Shown here one piece after another: positions 39,894 through 48,988 of a DNA stretch of 64,000 bases; position 1 is the first letter of the stretch; the number at the start of each line of letters is the position of its first letter. Below the pieces are notes generated by a model, which saw only the letters and a program-made list of their open reading frames with translations, ran no database searches and had not been told where the DNA came from. The stretch lies in NCBI RefSeq assembly GCF_964340835.1, contig NZ_OZ204251.1; one strand, 5' to 3'. Source of the DNA: Bombilactobacillus bombi. Lineage in GTDB: Bacteria; Bacillota; Bacilli; Lactobacillales; Lactobacillaceae. The position numbers and the translations under genes are program-made.

Positions 39894-41033
39894 ATGAAAA
39901 AATTGTCTAAATTAAGTATGATAGTAATGACTCTATTTTTATTAGTTGGTTGTGGCAATTTGGGAGAATCTTCATTATCTTCACATTCACAAAATGGTAA
40001 AAAAGTTACCACAACCCAAGCTTCGAAGTCAGGACAATATAGTACTTTATTGCAAAATGGTCACTATAAAACTAGTCCAATAAGTGGCGTAACAGGTGAT
40101 AGTGACAGCAATAATAATCACAATTTAAGGTCTTTCGAAGCGGGGTTAATCTCAGTATCACAAAAAGAATTTTCACCAGATAAATATTTTTTTCAAGAAG
40201 GACAAATGATTTCTACAGCTACTGCTCAGAAGTGGTTAAACCGGAAATCGGCTGATAATCCTTTGGGACTAAATCCCAAAGATAATGGTTCCAAAGATCC
40301 AGATAAGCGCAATCCGATTTATTTGCAGCAGTTATTAGAACAAGATTTTTATACACAAAATGATAAAGACTACCGCTTGGCTGGTATGACTGTTGGTTTA
40401 TCAATGAATGATATAGATTACTATACCAAAGAACGTTATGGAGCCGTTTTTGAAACTAAAATTTCTGACAGTCAACGACAAGCTATGGGACAAGAAATGG
40501 CGAATAAAGTTGTGCAACGCTTACGTAAAAACAATAATTTACGCAATATACCCATTGTGATAGGACTCTATCGGCAAAATGTTAATGATTCTTTAGTGGG
40601 AGGAACATTCTTTAGTTATGGTGTCAGCCATAAAAATGGGGAAAGCATTAAAGATTGGAAACCAATTAAAGAACAAAATCAAGTTTTGCCGGTCGTAAAT
40701 AATGAAACGCCAATTAATAGTAATGATGCAGATGATTTTTCTAATTTTAAAAATCATATTGAAAGTTATTTTCCTAACTTAAGTGGGGTAACGGCGCAAG
40801 TGCACTACCAAGATGGGAGCTTAAATGGCATGGTTATTACTATTACCACCCAATTTTATGGTGTTGCTCAGATTCGCAGTTTTACCCAATTTGTCCAAGA
40901 AGCTGCTAATCGGTATCTACCGCAACAGCCAGCATTAGAAATTAAAATTCAAACGGTCCAAGATATGCAATCTTTGATTACTAAGGATTATAATAGTAAA
41001 CAGTTTACGAACCATGTTTTGATATCTTATTAA
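39894..41033 (+). CDS. camS: CamS-family lipoprotein
   Basis: A 379-residue surface lipoprotein of the CamS (sex pheromone precursor) family. The lipobox LLVGC puts the lipidated Cys at residue 20. In enterococci, the signal peptide of CamS releases a short peptide acting as the cAM373 pheromone; here the seven residues before the Cys are TLFLLVG. The body has the family segment RLAGMTVGLSMNDIDYYTKE. It sits between ligA and gatC, as in other lactobacilli. The function of the mature protein is not established. Confidence 0.9.
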   Translation: MKKLSKLSMIVMTLFLLVGCGNLGESSLSSHSQNGKKVTTTQASKSGQYSTLLQNGHYKTSPISGVTGDSDSNNNHNLRSFEAGLISVSQKEFSPDKYFFQEGQMISTATAQKWLNRKSADNPLGLNPKDNGSKDPDKRNPIYLQQLLEQDFYTQNDKDYRLAGMTVGLSMNDIDYYTKERYGAVFETKISDSQRQAMGQEMANKVVQRLRKNNNLRNIPIVIGLYRQNVNDSLVGGTFFSYGVSHKNGESIKDWKPIKEQNQVLPVVNNETPINSNDADDFSNFKNHIESYFPNLSGVTAQVHYQDGSLNGMVITITTQFYGVAQIRSFTQFVQEAANRYLPQQPALEIKIQTVQDMQSLITKDYNSKQFTNHVLISY

Positions 41034-41053
41034 AACTGAGAAGGGATGATTTG

Positions 41054-41350
41054 ATGATTGATAAAAAGTTAGTTCAACATGTAGCTCATTTGGCAAAGTT
41101 AGAGTTTGACGATGCCCAACTAGATAAGTTTACAAAGCAACTAGATGAAATTATTACGATGGAAGATGAATTAGCACAAGTAGATACCACTGGTGTCCAA
41201 CCAACGACGCATATTTCTCGCCAAAAGACATCTTTTAGAGCTGATGAAGTTCAACCAACTAATAGTCGTGAGGAATTATTACAAAATGTTCCAGAACAAC
41301 AAGATGGCTTAATTAAAGTACCAGCTATTTTGGACAATGAGGAGGAGTAG
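41054..41350 (+). CDS. gatC: Asp/Glu-tRNA amidotransferase subunit C
   Basis: The small subunit (98 residues) that stabilises GatA-GatB in the complex converting Glu-tRNA-Gln to Gln-tRNA-Gln (and Asp-tRNA-Asn to Asn-tRNA-Asn). The pattern VQHVAHLAKLEFDDAQL and the VQPTTHI segment are typical. ATG 41054 follows AAGGGATG; the TTG at 41051 is less likely. It is followed two bases later by gatA. Confidence 0.95.
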   Translation: MIDKKLVQHVAHLAKLEFDDAQLDKFTKQLDEIITMEDELAQVDTTGVQPTTHISRQKTSFRADEVQPTNSREELLQNVPEQQDGLIKVPAILDNEEE

Positions 41351-41352
41351 CA

Positions 41353-42795
41353 GTGGATTATTTTAATGAAACAATTGCTTCACTACATCAAAAGTTAGTT
41401 GCAAAGCAAATTAGTGCAGCAGAATTGACGCAAGAAACTTTGACGAATATTCATCAACTCAACCCAGAAATTAATGCTTTTATTACAATTAATGATAAAG
41501 CTCAGATAGACGATGAAGAAGTGGTGGCTGATCGCCCGTTACAAGCTATTCCGGTGGCGATTAAAGATAATATTTTAACTAAGGGTTTAAAAACTACTGC
41601 TGGCAGTCAAATGTTAGCTAATTTCCAACCAATTTATTCAGCAACTGTGGCTCAAAAAATTCTAGCTGCTGGCATGGTTAACATTGGCAAAACCAATATG
41701 GATGAGTTTGCTATGGGTTCATCTACGGAAACTTCACATTTTGGAATTACTAAAAATCCTTGGAATACTAACAAAGTTCCTGGTGGTTCTTCTGGTGGTT
41801 CAGCAGCAGCAGTTGCTTGCGGACAAGTATTAGCAGCTTTAGGTACTGATACTGGTGGTTCCATTCGACAACCTGCCTCATTTAATGGTATTTTTGGAAT
41901 CAAGCCAACGTATGGTCGGGTTTCGCGTTGGGGTGTTATTGCTTTCAGTTCTAGTTTGGATCAAGTCGGAGTTATGTCGCGTCATGTAGCTGATTCTGCT
42001 CAAGTCTTACAAGCAATGAGCGGCTTTGATCAGCATGATAATACCAGTGCTGATTTGCCAGTTCCTGATTACAGTCAAATCAAAGCTAATGTTAAAGGCT
42101 TAAAAGTGGCAGTTCCAGAAGAATTCATGGGTGAAGGTATTGACGCGGGTGTCAGAGAACAAGTGCAACGTGGAATTAAGTTGCTAGAAGATAATGGGGC
42201 GATTGTCGATACTGTAAAGTTGCCACATGCACAATATGCAGTGCAAGTCTATTATATTATTGCTTCTAGTGAAGCTTCTTCTAATTTACAACGTTATGAT
42301 GGTATTCGGTATGGTTTTCGCGCACAAGATGTGCGTAATTTGGAAGATGTTTATATAAAATCTCGCAGTGAAGGCTTTGGTGACGAAGTTAAGCGGCGGA
42401 TTATGTTAGGAACTTTCGCTTTATCAGCCGGCTACTTTGATGCTTATTTTAATAAAGCAGCCCAAGTTCGGACTTTGATTATTGAAGATTTTAATAAAAT
42501 ATTTGCGGATTATGATTTAATTGTTGGACCTACCTCACCAACAACAGCTTTTGATATTGGTTCAAGAATTGATGATCCTTTAGTAATGTACATGAATGAT
42601 ATTTTAACTATTCCAGCTAATTTAGCTGGTTTACCAGCAGCATCAGTACCAGTAGGAATGGCAGATGGTATGCCTGTAGGCTTGCAAATGATTGCTAAAC
42701 CTTTTGCTGAACAAACTATCTTTAATGCTGCGCAGCTTGTGGAAAATGAAACCAACTTTTTACAACAGCGTCCACAGATTGGAGGCCAAAACTAA
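41353..42795 (+). CDS. gatA: Asp/Glu-tRNA amidotransferase subunit A
   Basis: The amidase subunit (480 residues) that hydrolyses glutamine to give ammonia. The Lys-Ser-Ser catalytic triad lies in PVAIKDN and GGSSGGSAAAVACGQ. GTG start at 41353 behind GGAGGAG. Its stop codon overlaps the gatB start (TAATG), which indicates translational coupling. Confidence 0.98.
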   Translation: MDYFNETIASLHQKLVAKQISAAELTQETLTNIHQLNPEINAFITINDKAQIDDEEVVADRPLQAIPVAIKDNILTKGLKTTAGSQMLANFQPIYSATVAQKILAAGMVNIGKTNMDEFAMGSSTETSHFGITKNPWNTNKVPGGSSGGSAAAVACGQVLAALGTDTGGSIRQPASFNGIFGIKPTYGRVSRWGVIAFSSSLDQVGVMSRHVADSAQVLQAMSGFDQHDNTSADLPVPDYSQIKANVKGLKVAVPEEFMGEGIDAGVREQVQRGIKLLEDNGAIVDTVKLPHAQYAVQVYYIIASSEASSNLQRYDGIRYGFRAQDVRNLEDVYIKSRSEGFGDEVKRRIMLGTFALSAGYFDAYFNKAAQVRTLIIEDFNKIFADYDLIVGPTSPTTAFDIGSRIDDPLVMYMNDILTIPANLAGLPAASVPVGMADGMPVGLQMIAKPFAEQTIFNAAQLVENETNFLQQRPQIGGQN

Positions 42796-44225
42796 TGAAT
42801 TTTGAAACAACAATTGGTTTGGAAGTACACGTTGAATTAAAAACAAAAACTAAAATGTTCAGTCCTTCGCCTGTATCTTATGGGGCACAACCAAATACGA
42901 ATGCTAATATTATCGATTTTGGCTTTCCGGGAACTTTACCGACTGTTAACAAGCAAGCTTATAAACTAGGAATTATGACAGCTTTAGCCTTAAATGCACA
43001 AGTAACACAGGATACTCATTTTGATCGGAAAAATTATTTTTATCCAGATAATCCTAAGGCTTATCAAATTACTCAAAAAGAAAAGCCGTTGGCAACAAAT
43101 GGCTGGGTGGAAATTGAAGTAAATGGTCAAAAAAAGAAAATCGGTATTGAAGAACTGCATATTGAAGAAGATGCTGGTAAAAATACACACGGTGAAGCAG
43201 GTTATTCTTATGTGGACTTAAACCGGCAAGGAACACCTTTAATTGAAATTGTTTCTAAGCCAGATATTCAATCTCCAGATGAAGCGTATGCTTACTTAGA
43301 TCGTTTGCGCCAAATTATTCAATTTACCGGTGCTTCTGATGTTAAAATGGAAGAAGGTTCTATGCGGGTAGATACGAATATTTCGGTACGCCCAATTGGT
43401 TCTGAAAAATTTGGTCAAAAAGTTGAGTTAAAAAACTTAAATTCCTTTAAACACGTTCGCAATGGTTTAGAATATGAAGAAAAGCGGCAAGTGCAAATTT
43501 TGATGGCTGGCGGCACAATTCAACCTGAAACTCGTCGTTATGATGAACCAACCAATTCGACTATTTTGATGCGGGTTAAGGAAGGTGCTGACGATTATCG
43601 TTATTTTCCAGAGCCTGATTTGCCAGATTATCATATTGATAGTGCTTGGATTGATCAAATTCGCCAAGAAATTCCCGAAATGCCTGATAAACGCCGCGAA
43701 CGCTACATTAAAGAATTGAAAATTCCTGAATATGATGCCGGTGTTTTGACAGATACTAAGGAAATGTCAGATTTCTTTGATCAAACCGTAGCCTTAGGCG
43801 CTGATCCTAAGCAAGTTTCTAACTGGTTAATGGTTAATGTTAATGCTTATATGAACGAGCATAATTTGGACTTGAATCAAACTAAACTAACCCCAGAGCA
43901 TTTGGCAACAATGATAGGCTTGGTCAAAGATGGAACAATTTCTTCTAAGATTGCTAAGAAGGTTTTTGCTGAAACTATCGCTAATGGTAGCGAACCAAAG
44001 GCTTGGGTTGAATCTAAAGGCTTAGTACAGCAATCTGATCCTAATGTCTTAACACCAATTATTAATCAAGTATTGGATGATAATGAACAATCTGTGATTG
44101 ATTTTAAAAATGGTAAAGACCGTGCCTTTGGATTCTTAGTTGGCCAAATCATGAAACAAACTCATGGTCAAGCTAATCCAAAGGTAGTTAATCAGATTTT
44201 AACCGCTGAAATTAAGAAACGTTAA
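42795..44225 (+). CDS. gatB: Asp/Glu-tRNA amidotransferase subunit B
   Basis: The kinase and tRNA-binding subunit (476 residues). It opens with ETTIGLEVHVELKTKTKMFSP and has the zinc/Mg region around GFPGTLPTVN and the tRNA-binding GatB/YqeY tail (about 330-476). ATG overlaps the gatA stop by one base. The tRNA-Gln gene in this window supplies the substrate. Confidence 0.98.
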   Translation: MNFETTIGLEVHVELKTKTKMFSPSPVSYGAQPNTNANIIDFGFPGTLPTVNKQAYKLGIMTALALNAQVTQDTHFDRKNYFYPDNPKAYQITQKEKPLATNGWVEIEVNGQKKKIGIEELHIEEDAGKNTHGEAGYSYVDLNRQGTPLIEIVSKPDIQSPDEAYAYLDRLRQIIQFTGASDVKMEEGSMRVDTNISVRPIGSEKFGQKVELKNLNSFKHVRNGLEYEEKRQVQILMAGGTIQPETRRYDEPTNSTILMRVKEGADDYRYFPEPDLPDYHIDSAWIDQIRQEIPEMPDKRRERYIKELKIPEYDAGVLTDTKEMSDFFDQTVALGADPKQVSNWLMVNVNAYMNEHNLDLNQTKLTPEHLATMIGLVKDGTISSKIAKKVFAETIANGSEPKAWVESKGLVQQSDPNVLTPIINQVLDDNEQSVIDFKNGKDRAFGFLVGQIMKQTHGQANPKVVNQILTAEIKKR

Positions 44226-44235
44226 GAGGTAGCAA

Positions 44236-45231
44236 ATGAAAGCTCGTTTAATCTATAATCCGACATCAGGGAATGAAAGTATTTTAAAAAGTGTGGCTGA
44301 TATTTTGGACGTTTTGGAACAAGCTGGCTATGAAGCTAGTGCTTTTCGCACCACGCCTGAACCACAATCAGCTGAAAATGAAGCTCGTCGAGCGGCGCAA
44401 GCTGGTTTTGAATTGATTGTTGCTGCTGGTGGTGATGGTACTTTGAATGAAGTAGTAAATGGAATTGCTCCTTTGTCTAAGCGGCCACAAATGGCGATTA
44501 TTCCTGGTGGTACGACTAATGACTATGCGCGAGCTTTAAAAATTCCTCGCAATGATCCAGTTGCTGCTGCACGAGTTATTTTAAAAAAGCAAACTTTGCC
44601 GATGGATATTGGTCGCGCCGGTGAGCATTATTTTATGAATATTGCTGGTGGCGGGTCAATGTCAGAGTTAACTTATGAAGTACCATCAGAGTATAAGTCT
44701 ATTCTAGGATATTTGGCTTATTTGGTTAAGGGTGCAGAAATGTTACCGCGAATTAAGCCAATGAATATGCACTTAGAATATGATGATGGCGTTTATGATG
44801 GTGCGGTTACGTTGTTTTTGTCTGGATTAACTAATTCAGTGGGTGGTTTTGAACAAGTTGCTCCTGATTCAGAATTAGGCGATGGCAAATTGTCATTACT
44901 GATTGTTAAAGACACTAATATAGCGGAAATGCTTGTCTTGATTGCCAAAGCGCTCAATGGGGGCAAACATATTAATGATCCCAAAATTATTTATACGAAA
45001 ACCCGCAAATTAGTAGTGAAACCGAATGATGATCAGCGAATTATGATTAACTTGGATGGAGAATATGGTGGTGATGCACCTATCACTTTGACTGTATTGC
45101 AACGGCATATCGAAATGTATGCTGATTTAGATGCGATTCCTGATGAGTCTATTAATACTGAAACTCCAGCAGAAAAGCAAGCTGAAGAACATTTTGTCAA
45201 TAGTGTTAATTCACTGAAAAATAAAGAATAA
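44236..45231 (+). CDS. dagK: Diacylglycerol kinase (DagK/DgkB type)
   Basis: Phosphorylates diacylglycerol to phosphatidic acid, recycling lipid released during lipoteichoic acid synthesis. The 331 residues form a DAGK catalytic domain: RLIYNPTSGNE at the start and the ATP-binding GGDGTLNEVVNG (about residues 67-78), then GGTTNDYARAL. ATG 44236 follows AGAGGTAG. It is 10 bases after gatB, so it may be co-transcribed. A terminator follows. Confidence 0.95.
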   Translation: MKARLIYNPTSGNESILKSVADILDVLEQAGYEASAFRTTPEPQSAENEARRAAQAGFELIVAAGGDGTLNEVVNGIAPLSKRPQMAIIPGGTTNDYARALKIPRNDPVAAARVILKKQTLPMDIGRAGEHYFMNIAGGGSMSELTYEVPSEYKSILGYLAYLVKGAEMLPRIKPMNMHLEYDDGVYDGAVTLFLSGLTNSVGGFEQVAPDSELGDGKLSLLIVKDTNIAEMLVLIAKALNGGKHINDPKIIYTKTRKLVVKPNDDQRIMINLDGEYGGDAPITLTVLQRHIEMYADLDAIPDESINTETPAEKQAEEHFVNSVNSLKNKE

Positions 45232-45243
45232 AACGGAGATAGT

Positions 45244-45280
45244 AGAGCTGGGACAAAAATCTTTTGTTCTGGCTCTTTTT
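45244..45280 (+). terminator. Terminator after dagK
   Basis: AGAGC-TGGGACAAAAA / TTTTGTTCT-GGCTCT with T-run. GAGCTGGGACAAAA-type terminators recur widely in lactobacilli. Confidence 0.85.
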
Positions 45281-45291
45281 GAAAGGGAAAC

Positions 45292-46650
45292 ATGAAAAAG
45301 ACTATTAATGTAACTAAAAATCAAGAAATAACTTTAGATATTATAGATCTCTCGTATGAGGGATTGGGAGTAGCTAAAGTAGACGGCTATTCATTATTTG
45401 TAGAAAATGCTTTGCCGGGCGAACAAGTACAAGCATTAATTACTAAAGTTGGACGTAAATTTGGTTTTGCGAAAACTTTAAAAATTATAAAAAAATCACC
45501 AGATCGAATAGAACAATATGACAAAAAATATGTTCAAACTGGGATTGCACCGTTAATCCATTTATCCTATAACAAACAATTAGAATTCAAACGTCAACAA
45601 ATTGTTACTGATTACCAAAAGTTAGGCCTAGATATTTCAGTTCACCCCACAGTGGGGGCAGATCAACCATTGGCTTATCGCAACAAGGCCCAAATTCCAG
45701 TCCGGACAATTGCTGGACATGCAACAACTGGTTTTTTTCGTCAACGGTCGCATGATTTAATTGCTTTAGATGATTATTTAATTCAAGATCCAGCTATTGA
45801 TGCTGAAATTAATCAAATTCGTGATCTAATGCAACAATATGACATTAAAGGCTATGATGAAAATACTAACCGCGGTGATGTTCGTAATATTGTTATCCGC
45901 CGGGCTCATTTTACCGGTGAAATGATGGTAGTGTTAGTTATTACTTCCAAAAAAATCAAAAATTTAGCATTATTATTAGAGGCGATTGCTGCTAATTCTG
46001 CCGTGACTTCTTTGTATGTTAATGTTAATGCTAAAAAGACGAATGTTATCTTAGGCTCCCGTTTTGAATTAGTAGCCGGTCAAGCCTATATTACGGATGA
46101 GATTTTAGGTAAGAAATTCCGAATTTCACCGCAATCTTTTTATCAAGTTAATCCCCGCCAAACACAAAAATTATATCAACTAGCGATTGATGCCGCCGAC
46201 TTACAAGGACAAGAAAATGTGGTAGATGCCTATTGTGGAATTGGAACAATTGGTTTAAGTCTAGCTGATAAAGCTCAGTCAGTAATCGGGATTGAAAGTG
46301 TGGCAAGTGCTGTCAAAGATGCGCAGGCTAACGCAGCTATTAATGGTATTCACAATGCTAAATTTATCAAGGGTAAAACGGAAGACATTTTAAATCAATG
46401 GGCTCAAGAAAAACGATCAATTGATGTTCTAATTGTTGATCCACCCCGTAAAGGATTGGATGCTAGTCTAATTGATAGTATCTTTGCCTTACAGCCACAA
46501 AAAATTATTTATATTAGCTGTAATCCAGCTACTTTAGCCCGTGATATCCAACTATTACAGCAGCATTATCAAGCACAACAAACGACACCAGTTGATATGT
46601 TTCCAATGACCAAACATGTCGAAAGCGTAACAAAGTTAGAAAGAAAATAA
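45292..46650 (+). CDS. rlmD: 23S rRNA (uracil-5-)-methyltransferase RlmD/RlmCD
   Basis: Methylates U1939 (and, in Gram-positive RlmCD types, also U747) of 23S rRNA with SAM. The 452 residues contain an N-terminal TRAM RNA-binding domain (about 1-60) and a Rossmann methyltransferase domain with VDAYCGIGTIGLSLA, DPPRKGL and the catalytic ISCNPATLARD cysteine. The [4Fe-4S] cluster cysteines (CGGC region) are absent: the corresponding stretch is GIAPLIHLSYNKQL. Such cluster-less forms are known in Gram-positives. ATG follows AAAGGGAAAC. Last gene of the block. Confidence 0.93.
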   Translation: MKKTINVTKNQEITLDIIDLSYEGLGVAKVDGYSLFVENALPGEQVQALITKVGRKFGFAKTLKIIKKSPDRIEQYDKKYVQTGIAPLIHLSYNKQLEFKRQQIVTDYQKLGLDISVHPTVGADQPLAYRNKAQIPVRTIAGHATTGFFRQRSHDLIALDDYLIQDPAIDAEINQIRDLMQQYDIKGYDENTNRGDVRNIVIRRAHFTGEMMVVLVITSKKIKNLALLLEAIAANSAVTSLYVNVNAKKTNVILGSRFELVAGQAYITDEILGKKFRISPQSFYQVNPRQTQKLYQLAIDAADLQGQENVVDAYCGIGTIGLSLADKAQSVIGIESVASAVKDAQANAAINGIHNAKFIKGKTEDILNQWAQEKRSIDVLIVDPPRKGLDASLIDSIFALQPQKIIYISCNPATLARDIQLLQQHYQAQQTTPVDMFPMTKHVESVTKLERK

Positions 46651-46664
46651 TTATTGAGAAAAAT

Positions 46665-47387
46665 ATGAAAGTTTATCAAGAAAATATGCAACGTTTGCGA
46701 GCATTTTATCAAAGTGATTATTATCAATGGCTATCTAATTATGATTCTAAGTTTATTAAAATTGTAAGAGAAGCTCTGTATAATGATCCTGATAAATATG
46801 ATGTTAACTTGTATAAAGAATTAGCTGCTAAATATCATTTACCCCAAAAAAGATGTAATTTATTAGATAATGTTAGTAATCATAGTATAAAATTATCTGC
46901 AGATGTAGTTTGTGGTTCCAAACAATTAGAAATGTTACATCCTGATTTTAAAGATTGGATACTTGATTATGAAAATATTCGTTCTAATATAAATTTGCAT
47001 TTTCTTTGGCCGCAACATAAAGTACCAACCATTAACACTTATCGCTATACAATATATAGAGATCGAATTGATTATTTATTATATGATTTGAAATGTTATT
47101 TTGCCGGTCAACTAACACCAATGTCAAAAGCTTATCAAAATGACAATACTAAAATTTGGCTCCAACAATTTGATCATAATTTTTCAAATTTTGTAAAAAA
47201 ATTACGATTTGAGAATTTTGTTAATAAAAAATTTGAAGTATTAGATATTGAATTTGGTCAAAAGCAAGTAGTTAGGGGTAATTTGGAACGTTTACAAGTT
47301 AATGCTAAAGACAAAACAGCTCTCAAACAATATTTAGAACAACTGTTACAATTAAATATTAAAGGTAGATTTTCAATAGCTAAATAG
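46665..47387 (+). CDS. Hypothetical protein, 240 aa
   Basis: A soluble protein rich in Tyr, Asn, Lys and Asp, with no signal or membrane segment. The core INLHFLWPQHKVPTINTYRY followed by YRDRIDYLLYDLKCY is distinctive and recalls a small uncharacterised family of Gram-positive proteins (possibly DUF6994), but I cannot confirm that. ATG 46665 is preceded only by a weak GAGAAAAA site. It is more AT-rich than the neighbouring housekeeping genes, which may mean acquisition. Function unknown. Confidence 0.65.
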   Translation: MKVYQENMQRLRAFYQSDYYQWLSNYDSKFIKIVREALYNDPDKYDVNLYKELAAKYHLPQKRCNLLDNVSNHSIKLSADVVCGSKQLEMLHPDFKDWILDYENIRSNINLHFLWPQHKVPTINTYRYTIYRDRIDYLLYDLKCYFAGQLTPMSKAYQNDNTKIWLQQFDHNFSNFVKKLRFENFVNKKFEVLDIEFGQKQVVRGNLERLQVNAKDKTALKQYLEQLLQLNIKGRFSIAK

Positions 47388-47650
47388 TTTATAGCATTTA
47401 ATTTGTGTTAATGAAATGTAGTTAGTTTAGTAAGGAAATAATTTGCTAATAATATAATTGACTAGGGATATCTTGATTAAGTATCAATCTATGAAACATA
47501 TAGCAAATAAACTAAAAATAATTTTTATCCAAAAGTTCACTGATTTAGGTGAACTTTTTTATTGTAATAAATTAATTTTAATTTAATCCTTTATTAATTA
47601 TTTAGTTTAAGTTATGATTAGTTTCAATATCAGAGACTGGATGTGATGAA
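47388..47650 (+). other. Intergenic region with terminator
   Basis: 263 bases with no gene seen. A terminator hairpin, AAAAGTTCAC / GTGAACTTTTTT, lies at 47531-47561 and ends the upstream transcript. The last 90 bases are AT-rich and likely hold the promoter of the M20 peptidase. Confidence 0.7.
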
Positions 47651-48988
47651 ATGAATCGAGCAGCTATCGAACAATATGCTATTGATAATTTAAAGAATGT
47701 AACAGACTATTTACGGATTGCGAGCATTTCTGCGCAAAATAAGGGAATTCAGGCAACGAGTACTTGGATTATGGAGCAATTTCGCCAATTAAAGGCACAA
47801 AGAGTTGAACAATGGACTGATCAAGGTGGTAATCCAGTTATTTTTGCTGAATTAGCTGGAAACAGTGATAAAACAGTTTTATTTTATAATCATTATGATG
47901 TTCAGCCACCCGAACCCTTAGAAGAATGGCATACTCAACCCTTTGAACCAGTTGCAATTGATGGTAAATTAATTGCTCGAGGAGTCTGTGATGATAAGGG
48001 TGAATTAATGAGTCGTTTAACTTTGATTAAATACTTTCAAGAACATGGTGGTTTGCCTGTTAACTTAAAGTTTTATATTGAAGGTGAAGAAGAAATTGGC
48101 AGCCCGCATGTTGCTGATTATGTAGCTGCTCATGCTGCTGATTTACAAGCTGACGCTTGTATTTGGGAAGGCGGCGGTAAAGATGAAGATGAAAACTTTG
48201 AAATCGTTTGTGGAGCTAAAGGTGCCGTAAGCTTTAATTTGCATGTGCAGACAGCTGATGTAGATTTACATTCTTCTTTGGCTAGTTATGCCGATAATGC
48301 AGCTTGGCGACTCGTACAAGCCTTGGCATCCTTGCGAACAAGTGATAATAAAGTTGCTGTTGCGGGCTTTTATGATGATATTCAACCATTGACTGCAGCT
48401 GAGCAACAAGCAACTCAAGCCATGGATTTTAACGTTGAAAAGGTGCAAGCCAATTATGGCTTAAAACGGCCCTTGATTACCACCGATCCCAAAACAGAAC
48501 TGATTAATGGTTCAACTATGACGATTAATGGATTAGAAGCCGGTTATAATGGCGAAGGCGTAAAGACAATTATTCCTAAGCAAGCACAGGCCAAATTAGA
48601 CTGTCGACTGGCGCCCAACCAGGATCCCCACAAAATTGTTGAGTTAATTCAGCAGCAATTAATCAAAAATGGTTTTGAAGATGTAAAAGTTGAGTACTTG
48701 TTAGGTGAACAAGCAGGGCGAACTGATTTAGAGGATTCCTTTATTCAATTAAATCATACCGTCGCACAACAAGTTTACGGCAAACAACATGTCAAATTAA
48801 TTCCGAATATGGCTGGTGCAGGTCCAATCAAACCATTTTTGGATTACGTCAAAGCTCCAATTGCATTAGTAGGAATTCATTATGCGGGCAGTCACCCTCA
48901 TTCACCAAATGAAAATATTCGGCTAGCCGATTATCAAGCAGGCACTTATTATTTGGCTGAATTATTAGCGGCTTATGGTCAAAATTAA
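47651..48988 (+). CDS. M20-family dipeptidase/metallopeptidase
   Basis: A 445-residue zinc-dependent peptidase of the M20/M25/M40 group. Metal ligands fall in NHYDVQPPEP (His), RGVCDDKGELMSR (bridging Asp) and IEGEEEIGSPHV (Glu pair, catalytic Glu then metal Glu), and a late NIRLADY-HSPNE segment carries the last His. Likely acts on dipeptides in the cytosol, following uptake by DtpT-like transporters. ATG 47651 follows GATGTGATGA. Its end overlaps the next start by 14 bases, so the two are translationally coupled. Confidence 0.9.
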   Translation: MNRAAIEQYAIDNLKNVTDYLRIASISAQNKGIQATSTWIMEQFRQLKAQRVEQWTDQGGNPVIFAELAGNSDKTVLFYNHYDVQPPEPLEEWHTQPFEPVAIDGKLIARGVCDDKGELMSRLTLIKYFQEHGGLPVNLKFYIEGEEEIGSPHVADYVAAHAADLQADACIWEGGGKDEDENFEIVCGAKGAVSFNLHVQTADVDLHSSLASYADNAAWRLVQALASLRTSDNKVAVAGFYDDIQPLTAAEQQATQAMDFNVEKVQANYGLKRPLITTDPKTELINGSTMTINGLEAGYNGEGVKTIIPKQAQAKLDCRLAPNQDPHKIVELIQQQLIKNGFEDVKVEYLLGEQAGRTDLEDSFIQLNHTVAQQVYGKQHVKLIPNMAGAGPIKPFLDYVKAPIALVGIHYAGSHPHSPNENIRLADYQAGTYYLAELLAAYGQN

